Shown here: positions 45,052-53,778 of the stretch, piece after piece
Numbering within the stretch: position 1 is the stretch's first letter
How the letters are laid out: each line of letters opens with the position of its first letter
Assembly (NCBI RefSeq): GCF_014596565.1
Contig: NZ_NOIN01000005.1
Coordinates: forward strand, 62,001 to 126,000
From: Pseudomonas sp. PSB18
GTDB lineage: Bacteria > Pseudomonadota > Gammaproteobacteria > Pseudomonadales > Pseudomonadaceae
Length of the DNA: 64,000 nucleotides
Direction: 5' to 3'
Made by a program: the position numbers and the translations under genes
The notes under the pieces: model-generated
What the model saw: only the letters and a program-made list of their open reading frames with translations
Databases searched by the model: none
What the model was told of the DNA's origin: nothing

Positions 45052-45831
45052 TCAGAGCACGCGACTGAGAAAGGCCCGGGTACGCGGGTGGCTGGGGTGG
45101 CTGAAAATCTGCTCCGGCGGCCCTTGCTCGATCAGCTCGCCCTGGTCCAGGACCACCACACGGTCGGCCACTTCCCGGGCAAAACCCATTTCGTGGGTCA
45201 CCACCACCATGGTCATGCCCTCTTCCGCCAGCTCCTTCATCACTTCCAGCACCTCGCCCACGGTTTCCGGGTCGAGGGCGCTGGTAGGCTCGTCGAACAG
45301 CATCGCCTGAGGCTTCATCGCCAACGCCCGGGCTATCGCCACGCGCTGTTGCTGTCCGCCGGAGAGCATGGAGGGATAATGGCTGGCCTTGTCCGCCAGG
45401 CCGACCCTGGCGAGCAGGCTGCGGGCCTGTTCCAGCGCAGCGGCGCGCGGCATCCCGAGGACCTGGATCGGCGCCTCGATGATGTTCTCCAGGGCGGTCA
45501 TGTGGGGAAACAGGTTGAAGCGTTGGAACACCATGCCGATGTCCCGGCGCTGGCGGGCGATGTTGCGCTCCGAATCACGCACCAGGCTGCCATCGGCCCG
45601 TTCCCGGTAACCCATGGCCTGGCCATTGACACGGATGCGCCCGCCCTGGATATCTTCCAGCAGGTTGATGCAGCGGATGAACGTGGTCTTGCCGGACCCG
45701 GAGGCCCCGATCAGCACCACCACCTCGCCGCGGCGAACCTGCAGGGATATGCCCTTGAGGATCTGCAACTCGCCGAAGGACTTGTGAACGTCCAGCGCTT
45801 CGATGATCAGTTCTTCACTTTTGTGCGCCAT
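45052..45831 (-). CDS. Polar amino acid ABC transporter ATPase
   Basis: A 259-aa GlnQ/HisP-type ATPase with Walker [10 protein letters not shown], signature LSGGQQQR, Walker [14 protein letters not shown] and switch VVTHEMGFA. It lies 2 bp from the permease gene in the same operon. It energises uptake of an amino acid or a gamma-glutamyl or related compound. Confidence 0.93.
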   Translation of the reverse strand: MAHKSEELIIEALDVHKSFGELQILKGISLQVRRGEVVVLIGASGSGKTTFIRCINLLEDIQGGRIRVNGQAMGYRERADGSLVRDSERNIARQRRDIGMVFQRFNLFPHMTALENIIEAPIQVLGMPRAAALEQARSLLARVGLADKASHYPSMLSGGQQQRVAIARALAMKPQAMLFDEPTSALDPETVGEVLEVMKELAEEGMTMVVVTHEMGFAREVADRVVVLDQGELIEQGPPEQIFSHPSHPRTRAFLSRVL

Positions 45832-45833
45832 AG

Positions 45834-46610
45834 TTAACGTTCCCTCAGCAATTTCAGGGTGCTGCGGCCGAACATCCGCGTGGCCGCTGGCGGTGGCGAA
45901 GACGGACGGTCCGATTGACCGAAACGGGCTTCCAGCCAGCGCTGGAAGAAGCCCCAGAGGGTGGTCAGCAGCAGGAAGTAGATCGCCACCACCAGGTACA
46001 GCTCGAACACCCGGAACGTTGCCGATGTCACCATCTGGGTGCTGAGCAGCAGTTCCTGGACGCCAATCACGCTGACCAGGGTGGTGTTCTTGAGCATCAC
46101 GTTAAACTCGTTGCCCAGCGGCGGCACGATCACCCGGAATGCCTGGGGCAGAATGATCCGGCGCATCAGCTTGGCGAAGGTCATGCCCAGGGAGCGCCCG
46201 GCCTCATACTGGCCCTTGTCGACCGCGCCGATGCCGGCGCGGATGATCTCCGCCATGTAGGCGCCTTCGTTGAGGCCCAGGGCGATGATCGCCGCCTGGA
46301 TATTGCCGGGGATCACCAGGCCGAACAGATCAATGTCTTCGAAGCGAAAGATCCCGCCGGCGGCCAGCGCGGTGTAGAGAAAGACAATCTGCACCAGCAA
46401 TGGCGTGCCGCGCATCAGCCACACATAGAAGCGCACCGGCAGGTGCAGCAACGGATTCTTCGACAGCCGCAACAGCGCCGCCGCCAGGCCCAGGGCGCAG
46501 CCCAGCAACATCGCCAGCACGCTGATCAGGCAGGTCAGCCAGAGCCCGGTGAGGTAGACCCCACTGGGCTGCAGCAGGTACTGCCAGAACACATCCCAAT
46601 TGAAATTCAT
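45834..46610 (-). CDS. Polar amino acid ABC transporter permease
   Basis: A 258-aa HisM/GlnP-type permease. The motif [22 protein letters not shown] is the ATPase-coupling EAA loop; [19 protein letters not shown] is the helix-2 signature. ATG 46610 with GAGG upstream is used. Only one permease is present, so it probably forms a homodimer. Confidence 0.92.
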   Translation of the reverse strand: MNFNWDVFWQYLLQPSGVYLTGLWLTCLISVLAMLLGCALGLAAALLRLSKNPLLHLPVRFYVWLMRGTPLLVQIVFLYTALAAGGIFRFEDIDLFGLVIPGNIQAAIIALGLNEGAYMAEIIRAGIGAVDKGQYEAGRSLGMTFAKLMRRIILPQAFRVIVPPLGNEFNVMLKNTTLVSVIGVQELLLSTQMVTSATFRVFELYLVVAIYFLLLTTLWGFFQRWLEARFGQSDRPSSPPPAATRMFGRSTLKLLRER

Positions 46611-46621
46611 CAACGCTTACC

Positions 46622-47428
46622 TCAATCGAGAGTGTCGCCGGCGACATGCCATTTGTTGAGCAACTGGCTGTAGCTGCCGTCGCCGCGCATGTCGCCGATC
46701 ACCTGCTGCACTGCCGCGCTCAATTGCGGATCGTCCTTGCGAATGCCGATACCGGTGAGAATCCGGCTGAAGGCCGGCACCCCTTCCTCGAACAGGTCGG
46801 GGGCCATGGCGGCGTAATAGCCGGCGGTTTCCACAGTGGTGCCATAGGCATCGACCTGGCTGATGCGCAGCGCCTGGAACGCATCGGTATCGGTGTTGTA
46901 GACCACCAGCTTCATCGCCGGTTTGCCGGCCTTGGTCAGCTTTTCATTCTCGGCGTCGAGCAGGGTCTTGATGGTGGAGCCGTTGAGCACCGCCACCTTG
47001 CGCGCGGAAAGATCCGGGAGCGTCTTGATGGCCTTCGGATTGCCCTTGGGCACCACCACCGCCTGGCTGGAGTACATGTAGTTGACGATGTCGATCACTT
47101 CGCGGCGTTCGGGCTTGTCGAAGAGCTGGTCGACGATCATGTCGCACTGCTTGGCCAGCAACGCGGGGAGCAACCCGGAAAACGGCACGACCCGCCATTC
47201 CACCTTTTTGTTGTCCAGGCGTTTGGCGATTTCCAGGCCCAGGTCGACGGTCAATCCCTTGGGTTTCTGTGCCTCATCGAAGGACACCAGCGGCGGCGAG
47301 TCCATGCCCGAGCAATAGACCAGTTTGTCGGCCTTGATCAAGCGCTCCGGCACCACGGGGGCGGCGGTCGCCCACTGTGCACAGAATCCCAAGGATATTG
47401 CGGCTATCAACACGCGAGGCTTATGCAT
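46622..47428 (-). CDS. Amino acid ABC transporter substrate-binding protein
   Basis: A 268-aa family 3 solute-binding protein with signal peptide (VLIAAISLGFCAQWATA). Features are PPLVSFDEAQKPKGLTVDL, PFSGLLPALLAKQCDMIV and VLNGSTIKTLL. It is the first structural gene of the importer operon and lies 75 bp after the GntR gene. The ligand is unknown but likely an amino acid or gamma-glutamyl/acyl derivative given the GGT gene. Confidence 0.9.
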   Translation of the reverse strand: MHKPRVLIAAISLGFCAQWATAAPVVPERLIKADKLVYCSGMDSPPLVSFDEAQKPKGLTVDLGLEIAKRLDNKKVEWRVVPFSGLLPALLAKQCDMIVDQLFDKPERREVIDIVNYMYSSQAVVVPKGNPKAIKTLPDLSARKVAVLNGSTIKTLLDAENEKLTKAGKPAMKLVVYNTDTDAFQALRISQVDAYGTTVETAGYYAAMAPDLFEEGVPAFSRILTGIGIRKDDPQLSAAVQQVIGDMRGDGSYSQLLNKWHVAGDTLD

Positions 47429-47503
47429 GACCAGACACTCCAGTTCAGTGGGTAACGGGCAGTACTCAAAGTCAGAACACGGACAGGCTCAGGCCTGCTC
47501 TGT

Positions 47504-48172
47504 TTATTTTTTCGCTTGCAGGAACTCGATCAATTCAGGGATGGTGCCTTCGATGTGCGCCCGCACCACCGCCTCGGCTCTGTCGGCGTCACCGGCGCGG
47601 ATCGCTTCGAGGATCACCACGTGTTCCTCGCGTGCGCTCATGGGTTTCTCCACGTGCTGCAACCACAGGCGCATGGGCGCCTCCACCAGGGAATAAAGGG
47701 CGCTGATCTGCTTCAGCAGCCTGGGGCGACCGCTGAGGCTGCACAGGTATTCGTGAAAGGCCCGATGACGGCTGACCCACTCGGCGCTTTCGTCGCGGTA
47801 GTCGTCCATCTCGTCCAGCAACCGCTCCAGGGCGGCCAACTGGCGATCGCCAATGCGCCCCACCGCGACCCGGATCGCCAGGCCTTCGAGGGCGCTGCGC
47901 ATCTCGAAGACTTCTTGCAGTTCGTCGATGTCCAGGCCGCTGACAACGGCTCCGCGATTGGGCCGCAGCGTGACCAGGCCCTGGGCATCCAGGCGCCGGA
48001 ACGCCTCGCGCACCGGCATCCGGCTCATGCCGATCTCGCTGGCGATGTCCTCGGCGATCAGTCGATCCCCCTTATGGAACCGGCCACCGCAGATGGCCTC
48101 CAGCAAGAAGTTGTAAGCCTCTTCCTCGGCGGTCACCGGGGGACGTTCAGTGTAAGACGGAGCAAATTGCAT
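47504..48172 (-). CDS. GntR-family regulator, FCD type
   Basis: A 222-aa GntR/FadR-subfamily regulator. N-terminal winged HTH (EDIASEIGMSRMPVREAFRRL and LRPNRGAVV), then an all-helical FCD ligand domain with metal-type His (SRHRAFHEYL and EEHVVILEA). ATG 48172 follows AAGGGAT. It reads toward the ABC importer and GGT genes, which it probably controls. A palindromic site lies 20 bp before its start. Confidence 0.9.
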   Translation of the reverse strand: MQFAPSYTERPPVTAEEEAYNFLLEAICGGRFHKGDRLIAEDIASEIGMSRMPVREAFRRLDAQGLVTLRPNRGAVVSGLDIDELQEVFEMRSALEGLAIRVAVGRIGDRQLAALERLLDEMDDYRDESAEWVSRHRAFHEYLCSLSGRPRLLKQISALYSLVEAPMRLWLQHVEKPMSAREEHVVILEAIRAGDADRAEAVVRAHIEGTIPELIEFLQAKK

Positions 48173-48191
48173 GGCCGCATCCCTTGTATTT

Positions 48192-48217
48192 TTGTATCCA
48201 ATTATCCATGGATTCAA
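48192..48217. promoter_or_regulatory. Putative GntR/FCD operator
   Basis: TTGTATCCA (48192-48200), spacer ATTATCCA, TGGATTCAA (48209-48217): 9-bp arms with one mismatch, 20 bp upstream of the GntR start. Placement suggests autoregulation. The remainder of 48173-48402 holds only a short GCCCGG/CCGGGC hairpin (near 48378-48398) past the AraC gene's end. Confidence 0.55.
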
Positions 48218-48402
48218 AAAAGCAGAATGCGTGCCAATACCGTTGCGGGCCATGCAAGTGATTGATTTGGAGGGAATGGGATCGCCAGACAGGACCGACG
48301 GCTACTCAGGTATCACGGCTGAGCCGTGCGGATGTGCTACTTATTGGCTCAGAGGGCGCCCACTAATGTGCAAAGCAGTAGCCCGGTAACATCGCCGGGC
48401 AC

Positions 48403-49344
48403 TCAGCTTCTGGCCCTGGGGGTTTCCGAGGGTGATTCGCCGAACAACTCTCGGTAGTGGGTGGCGAAATGGCTCAGATGAAAGAATCCCATGGCCACGG
48501 CGATCTCGCCGACGTTCTGCGCGGTGGCCTCGGTCGTGATCAAGCGCCGCCTTACGGCATTGAGCCTCAGGTTGCGCAGGTATTCGACCGGACGCATCCC
48601 GGTCACGGCCTGGAAGCTGTTCTGCAGGGTTCTGCGACTGACCCTTAGCTGCTCGCACAGATCGAGGATGCTCAGTGAGGTATCGCCGCTGTCCCCCACC
48701 AGTTCCTGGCAACGCTTGACCAGGTAAGCACTGACGGCAACGTTGCCACGACGACTGCGCACTTCGTCCGAGGCATGGCTGAACAGATCGAGGAAGGCGT
48801 TGAGCAGCACGTCCTCGAGCATTTTTTCCGAGGCCGGGGTGATCGCGTCCGGCTGCTCCAGCAGGCGGCGAAACAACGGATGGATCCTCTGCTGTACGCG
48901 CAGCAGGACCGTTTCATCCACGCTGACCTGGGACACGCTTTTCAAGCGTCTGAGCTGATCGTCCGGCAGCTCATAGGCCGCCAGCTTGGCGAAACGCACC
49001 ATGTCGACGTTGATCGCGAAGAAACGCGTCCCTTCCGGGGCGTGCAGGACAAAATCCTCTCCGTCGCGCAACAGTACGACGTTGTGAGCATCGACCTGAT
49101 GCCCCTGGACCACCGGTGCGCTGCCCAGCGACATGGCAATGCACAGGCGTCCTTTTGGCGCGGAGCCTCGCTGCACCACACGCTTATCCAGCACTTCCTG
49201 GAAGATCTGGAAACGCTCGGCGCAAATCTGCTGCAGCTCGCTGGACAGGCATCCGCGCCCGAGTTGGTCATAAACCTGCTGCCAGCCCAGGATCGAACCG
49301 GCATGCTGTTGAGGATCATTGAAGGTACGGACTTCGGCGAGCAT
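48403..49344 (-). CDS. AraC-family transcriptional regulator
   Basis: A 313-aa AraC/XylS-type regulator, related to 10712-11674. The ligand domain includes VVQRGSAPKGRLCIAM and LRDGEDFVLHAPEG; the double HTH has LCEQLRVSRRTLQNSF and GFFHLSHFATHYRELFGESP. ATG 49344 is used. It is 79 bp after the last gene of the long catabolic operon on the same strand and could regulate it together with the IclR protein at the other end. Confidence 0.9.
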   Translation of the reverse strand: MLAEVRTFNDPQQHAGSILGWQQVYDQLGRGCLSSELQQICAERFQIFQEVLDKRVVQRGSAPKGRLCIAMSLGSAPVVQGHQVDAHNVVLLRDGEDFVLHAPEGTRFFAINVDMVRFAKLAAYELPDDQLRRLKSVSQVSVDETVLLRVQQRIHPLFRRLLEQPDAITPASEKMLEDVLLNAFLDLFSHASDEVRSRRGNVAVSAYLVKRCQELVGDSGDTSLSILDLCEQLRVSRRTLQNSFQAVTGMRPVEYLRNLRLNAVRRRLITTEATAQNVGEIAVAMGFFHLSHFATHYRELFGESPSETPRARS

Positions 49345-49423
49345 GATCAGTGTTCCTCGAGGGTCGGTCTTCGATTGACCGACCGTGCGTAAGGTGCTCG
49401 ATCGTCCATGACAGCGGCAGGGT

Positions 49424-50203
49424 TTACGGAGCGCCAGCGTCCGCCTGGAAAACCAGAGCCAGTTCCGTGCCAAGCATGTGCAAACGGTATTGCGCGGGCT
49501 GGATGTCCATGGGCGGCAGCAACGCACCCGACAGTACGACCTGCCCCGCCTCGAGACGCTGCCCGTCCGCCAGCAATCGCCGGATCAACCAACAGAGATT
49601 GACCTGTGGCGTATCCTCCCGTGCTTGGGTGTCACCGTTACCGCAGGCCACCCCATCCCGTTCCAGGCAATAGCTCACGTGGGGCAACTGGCCCGGCTCG
49701 AGTTCAACACGCGGGCCCACGCAATACAGCCCCGCCGCCGCGTTGTCGGCCAGAAACGCCCCGATGCCGAAGCTCCAGCCCTGCCATCGACAATCGGCGA
49801 TCTCAAAGGCCGGCGCGACCGTGGACACGCAAGCCAGGATCGCCTCGTCACTGTGCTCGCCCGGCGCCAGGGTTCGCCCCAGGAAGCACGCCAGTTCGAT
49901 CTCCAGCTTGGGCTGGATCAGGTTCGCCAAGGCCACCGAGCTGCCGGGCTCGACGGCCATGGCGTCGGTCAACGCACCCAGCACCGGTTCCTGGATACCC
50001 ATCCGCTTCTGCGCGGCGCCACCGGCGAAGGCCACCTTCCATCCGCTCAACTGCTCGCTGCGGGCCTGACGCTGGCGCAACGCTTCGCGCTGCAGGGCGT
50101 AGCCCGTCGGCAAGTCGAACGCCTGTGGGTCTAGCGGCAGCAGCGCCCGCGCCGTCAACGTTGCCTGGTGGAGCTGGCTTGGCAGTTCATCCCATGGCTT
50201 CAT
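49424..50203 (-). CDS. 2-oxopent-4-enoate hydratase-like protein (FAH superfamily)
   Basis: A 259-aa MhpD/2-keto-4-pentenoate hydratase-type protein: SGWKVAFAGGAAQKRMG, PKLEIELACFLGR (Glu metal ligands) and PAFEIADCRW. Hydratases of this type add water to 2-hydroxypenta-2,4-dienoate in meta-cleavage pathways. ATG 50203 overlaps the hydroxylase stop by 4 bp. It is the last catabolic gene; no aldolase or acylating aldehyde dehydrogenase to complete the usual lower pathway is in the window. Confidence 0.83.
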   Translation of the reverse strand: MKPWDELPSQLHQATLTARALLPLDPQAFDLPTGYALQREALRQRQARSEQLSGWKVAFAGGAAQKRMGIQEPVLGALTDAMAVEPGSSVALANLIQPKLEIELACFLGRTLAPGEHSDEAILACVSTVAPAFEIADCRWQGWSFGIGAFLADNAAAGLYCVGPRVELEPGQLPHVSYCLERDGVACGNGDTQAREDTPQVNLCWLIRRLLADGQRLEAGQVVLSGALLPPMDIQPAQYRLHMLGTELALVFQADAGAP

Positions 50204-51807
50204 GAGAGTTGCTCCGCCAGTTTGCGCAGTACGCCTTCCAGCCTCTCGGGGGTGGTAATCGCCGCAACGAAACGGTCTGGCCGCACCACCACGACGCAGT
50301 CCCGCACCTTGGCAAACCACTCTCCCAAGCGGTTGTCGACGTCTTCGACGCAAATCGCCTGGCTCGCGGACAACGGCTGGTTACGCCCCTTACCGCTGCG
50401 GGAACGATTGATCTGGATGAAGCGGGTGTTCCAGCGCGCCCAGTAGGCACGGGTTTCTTCGCTGAGCGGCTCGTTCGGATTGACCCGATAGCCCAGCACG
50501 GCATAGGAATGTCCGAGCACGTCGTCCAAGCGCCGTCGCTGGCCTTGCTCATCTTCGATGGTCGGCTGGATGAACAACTGCCCCACCAGGTCATCTTCGT
50601 GCAGTTCCGCCCGTTCGTGATGCACCAGGCCCTTGGTAATGGTCGCCTTGGGTTTGAACTTGAATTCCAGCAAGTGCGAGCGCAGGTTGTCGACGCTGTT
50701 GACGGCCTGGAACAGCCAGTCCCGCACACCCGCCATCAGCGGATTGGTCAGCCCCAATACAGCGCCCATGTTGTCGGCCAAGGCAATGAGGTCGGTGGCG
50801 TGCCCACGCCGTTCCTGGTCGTAACTGGCAAGTATCGAGGCCGACGCACGCCCCTGGATGATGGCGGCGATTTTCCAGGCAATGTTCACCACGTCCCGCA
50901 GCCCCGAGTTGAGCCCCTGCCCGGCCCACGGCGGAGAAATGTGCGCCGCATCGCCCACCAGGGCCACGCGCCCTTCGACAAACCGCGCCGCAACCCGGGA
51001 GTTATGGGTGTAGGCGCGTATGCGAATGATCTCCAGGTCATCGGCGGCATTGCCGATGTGCCCGCGGATCAAGCCACGGATAGTCGTCTCCTCGCACATC
51101 GTGTTTTCATCTTCGCCCTCCAGCAGCATGAACTCCCAGCGGCGTTGCTGGTACGGCAGGTAGATGCAGACGAAGGGCCGTTGAGGATCGGCGTGTAAGG
51201 CCGTATAGGGCGCGTCCAGAGTATCGTTGGCCGTATCGACCACCACCCATTTGCGCGGATGGGTCAGGCCCAGCAATTCGATGCCGAGCTTCTTGCGCAC
51301 GCTGGAACGGCCGCCATCCGCGCCGATCACGTACTGCGCCTGCAACTGGTACAGCTCGCCCTGGGCGTCGCGCACTTGCAACGTCACCCCTTGCCCGTCC
51401 TGCTCCAGATCGAGCATTTCATGCCCCTGGCGCAGCTCGACACCAGGATGCCGGCCCAGTTGTTCGCGTAACGTCCCTTCCAGCAACTGCTGCATGAAAA
51501 TATTGCGCATCGGCCAGCCATAGTGGGCGGTGCTCGGTTTGACTTCGGCAAAGCACACGCCGCGGGCGTTGTAGTAACGCAGGGGGACGTTGCAGATCAT
51601 GTCCCGGCTGGCCAACTCGGCGATGTCGATGCCCTGCAACACCCGCAACGCCTCATCATCCATGCCCACCGCGCGGGGGTACGGCAGGATGCCGTCCGCC
51701 AGTTCGAGGACGACGCAATCGATACCGTACAGGCCCATGTAATGCGCGGCGGTGATCCCGTTCGGGCCACCGCCCACGATGACCACCTGGGTTTTGTCCT
51801 GCTTCAT
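50200..51807 (-). CDS. FAD-dependent aromatic hydroxylase (MhpA-like)
   Basis: A 535-aa group A flavin monooxygenase. FAD/NAD(P)H motifs: GGGPNGITAAHYMG (dinucleotide loop), GADGGRSSVR (DG motif) and VALVGDAAHISPPWAGQGLN (GD motif). MhpA-type enzymes hydroxylate a phenolic ring ortho to an OH. The start ATG 51807 overlaps the hydrolase stop by one base. In the operon it would prepare the ring for cleavage. The true aromatic substrate is unknown. Confidence 0.88.
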   Translation of the reverse strand: MKQDKTQVVIVGGGPNGITAAHYMGLYGIDCVVLELADGILPYPRAVGMDDEALRVLQGIDIAELASRDMICNVPLRYYNARGVCFAEVKPSTAHYGWPMRNIFMQQLLEGTLREQLGRHPGVELRQGHEMLDLEQDGQGVTLQVRDAQGELYQLQAQYVIGADGGRSSVRKKLGIELLGLTHPRKWVVVDTANDTLDAPYTALHADPQRPFVCIYLPYQQRRWEFMLLEGEDENTMCEETTIRGLIRGHIGNAADDLEIIRIRAYTHNSRVAARFVEGRVALVGDAAHISPPWAGQGLNSGLRDVVNIAWKIAAIIQGRASASILASYDQERRGHATDLIALADNMGAVLGLTNPLMAGVRDWLFQAVNSVDNLRSHLLEFKFKPKATITKGLVHHERAELHEDDLVGQLFIQPTIEDEQGQRRRLDDVLGHSYAVLGYRVNPNEPLSEETRAYWARWNTRFIQINRSRSGKGRNQPLSASQAICVEDVDNRLGEWFAKVRDCVVVVRPDRFVAAITTPERLEGVLRKLAEQLS

Positions 51808-52673
51808 CACGCTTCACCGCTTCGTTGTTGTGGTTGTAGGTGTTGGCCGTGCAAGTAGTCCCTGACGACACGGTTGAAGGTTTTGCCTTGGTCATCATGG
51901 ACGTAGTGACTGGCGTCGGCGATCTCCGTGGTGTGCACCAGCGGGTTGGCGGCCTTCATCGCCTCCAGGGTCGCCGCCGGCAGAAAGTCGGAACGCCCGC
52001 CCCGGATGAACAGCGTCGGGCAATCCAGCGCCCGCACCGCCGGCCACAGGTCGGTCGGCGTGATAGTCAGGCGTGCCTGGGCAATGCCTTGCTGGTCGTG
52101 GCGCCACTCGATGCCTTCGAGGGTTTCCTTCATGGAATACGTCAACCTGGACGCCAGCGCCTCCTGGGACAACCCCGGACGCGCCCGCTGCCAGAATTGA
52201 GCGGCACTTTCCCAGTCGGGGAAACACAGGGGCGTTTCGCTCATTTCCCGGCGAATGCGCGCGGCACCGTCGCCGCTGATGGAGGAACCGGGGCCGATGT
52301 CCTCGATCACCAGCGCCTGGAGCCGCCCGGGGTTGAGCCGTGCATACTCCAGCGCATTGGTGCCACCGAGGGAATGGCCCACCAGAACGAACCGCCGCAA
52401 CCCCAGGTGCGCCACCAGATCTTCCAGATCGCTGACATAGGCCTCGGTCCGATAGGTGTCGGCGGGTGCCCAGTCGCTGTGCCCTCGGCCACGCTGGTCC
52501 AGGGCATAGCAACAATAGGGCGCACCCAAGGCATCGGCCAGGGATTGCCAGGTCTGGGCGTAGGATCGCAGCCCATGGAGCAGCACCACCGGGATGCCTG
52601 ACGGGCTGCCCCAGGACAGATAGTGCAGGCGCATCCCCGTTCGATTGCTGAAGAAATGGCTGTTTGCGGACAT
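51807..52673 (-). CDS. Alpha/beta hydrolase (MhpC-like)
   Basis: A 288-aa hydrolase: VVLLHGLRSYAQTW with oxyanion region, Ser101 in VGHSLGGTN, acid in RGGRSDFLP and base His in DASHYVHDD. C-C hydrolases of this size open meta-cleavage products. ATG 52673; a TTG further up is rejected. It precedes the hydroxylase and hydratase genes, as in mhp-type clusters, supporting that role. Ester hydrolysis is the alternative. Confidence 0.86.
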   Translation of the reverse strand: MSANSHFFSNRTGMRLHYLSWGSPSGIPVVLLHGLRSYAQTWQSLADALGAPYCCYALDQRGRGHSDWAPADTYRTEAYVSDLEDLVAHLGLRRFVLVGHSLGGTNALEYARLNPGRLQALVIEDIGPGSSISGDGAARIRREMSETPLCFPDWESAAQFWQRARPGLSQEALASRLTYSMKETLEGIEWRHDQQGIAQARLTITPTDLWPAVRALDCPTLFIRGGRSDFLPAATLEAMKAANPLVHTTEIADASHYVHDDQGKTFNRVVRDYLHGQHLQPQQRSGEA

Positions 52674-52700
52674 TCGTTCGGTTCCCACGGTCAATGCCCC

Positions 52701-53303
52701 TTAATACAAGCCGTCGAGGCCCTTGACGTCCGCGGCTTGCAGGCCGCCCAGACGCGCATGCAAACGCCCACGGGTGGCGAAGGCCCAGATGATGATCAGT
52801 TCGTCAGCCGAAGGGCCGTCGCCGAACGCAAGCGAAATGCTGTCGTAGTGCGAACGCACGTACAGCGCATCCTTGTGGGCCAGCGGCACATCGATGGTCA
52901 CGCCAGGGCCGCCACGCTTGCCGGTGGACGGCACCCAGGACTTGCCGCCGCCCAAGGCGACACGAATTGGATCCGCCGCCGGATTGGTCAGCAGGGCATT
53001 GCCATGCTCATACTCGCCCTGGCTGCCGACCAGGCACGCCTTGCCATAGCTGACGATCTCGTGCTCGCCCGCCAGTGCCTGGATGCGCCGACCGAACTCC
53101 TGGCCCAGCAAGGGCGACGGCTCGATCAACTCGGCCAGGCTTTCGCTGTAGCGCCCGGCATAGGGGTTGGCGATCACGGCGCCAATGGCATATTTGAACA
53201 ACGGTTCGCCATCGGCCAACTGGCCGCTTTCGTTGGCCAGGGTTTCTTCGACGAAGCTGTACCATTTGCGGATGTGGTAAGTAGCAAAATTCGCGGTTTT
53301 CAT
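52701..53303 (-). CDS. Amino acid synthesis (PF06684) family protein
   Basis: A 200-aa AA_synth-family protein with KYAIGAVIANPYAGRYSE, GKACLVGSQGEYEHG and HYDSISLAFGDGP. Despite the name, the family has no well-established activity and is often found in degradation operons. ATG 53303 is used. It lies between the hydrolase and VOC genes, 14-27 bp from each. A role in ring-opening or lactone steps is possible but unsupported. Confidence 0.75.
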   Translation of the reverse strand: MKTANFATYHIRKWYSFVEETLANESGQLADGEPLFKYAIGAVIANPYAGRYSESLAELIEPSPLLGQEFGRRIQALAGEHEIVSYGKACLVGSQGEYEHGNALLTNPAADPIRVALGGGKSWVPSTGKRGGPGVTIDVPLAHKDALYVRSHYDSISLAFGDGPSADELIIIWAFATRGRLHARLGGLQAADVKGLDGLY

Positions 53304-53317
53304 GGATCGGTGCTCTT

Positions 53318-53767
53318 TCAAAGTGGGTCGAGATCGAACTTGCGGCTGGGCGCTCCGGCGGCCCGGAAGCGGGCCTTGCCGCGCGCGTCGTCATGTTCGG
53401 TCTCGAGGAAGAATTCCATGCGGTTGCCGTCGGGGTCGTTGAAGTACACGCCATGGCCGATTTCGTGATCGGTGATTTTCACCACCTCGATCCCCTTGCC
53501 GAGCAACATGCCGTACAGCTGTCGCAGCGTGGTCATGTCACCGGCGATTTCCAGCCCGTAGTGCTGCAATCCCAGGCCGCCCTGATGGGCTCCCGGTTCG
53601 GCCCGGAGCAACGCGATGTCGTGGTGCTTGGCACCGAACGCCATCATGATCCAGCTGTCCCCCCGGGCGCTTTCGTGCATGCCCAGGACATCGGCGTACC
53701 AGCGTGCCGACGTTTCCGGGTCGCGAACGAACAGCGACAGGTGGGTACGAACGACCTCGACTTTCAT
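53318..53767 (-). CDS. VOC-family metalloenzyme (extradiol dioxygenase/glyoxalase-like)
   Basis: A 149-aa single-domain VOC protein with a plausible metal triad: His9 (VRTHLSLFV), His69 (LGLQHYGLE) and Glu118 (NRMEFFLE). YFNDPDGNRMEFF is the family hallmark. With a hydroxylase, C-C hydrolase and hydratase in the same operon, extradiol ring cleavage is the expected job, but it is half the size of classical catechol 2,3-dioxygenases, so a dimer or a different reaction is possible. Confidence 0.78.
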   Translation of the reverse strand: MKVEVVRTHLSLFVRDPETSARWYADVLGMHESARGDSWIMMAFGAKHHDIALLRAEPGAHQGGLGLQHYGLEIAGDMTTLRQLYGMLLGKGIEVVKITDHEIGHGVYFNDPDGNRMEFFLETEHDDARGKARFRAAGAPSRKFDLDPL

Positions 53768-53778
53768 CGCGCGATACC

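Noticed and set aside
48173..48402. Small 72-aa protein gene upstream of GntR
   Set aside because: No ribosome site, no similarity and it covers the likely operator.
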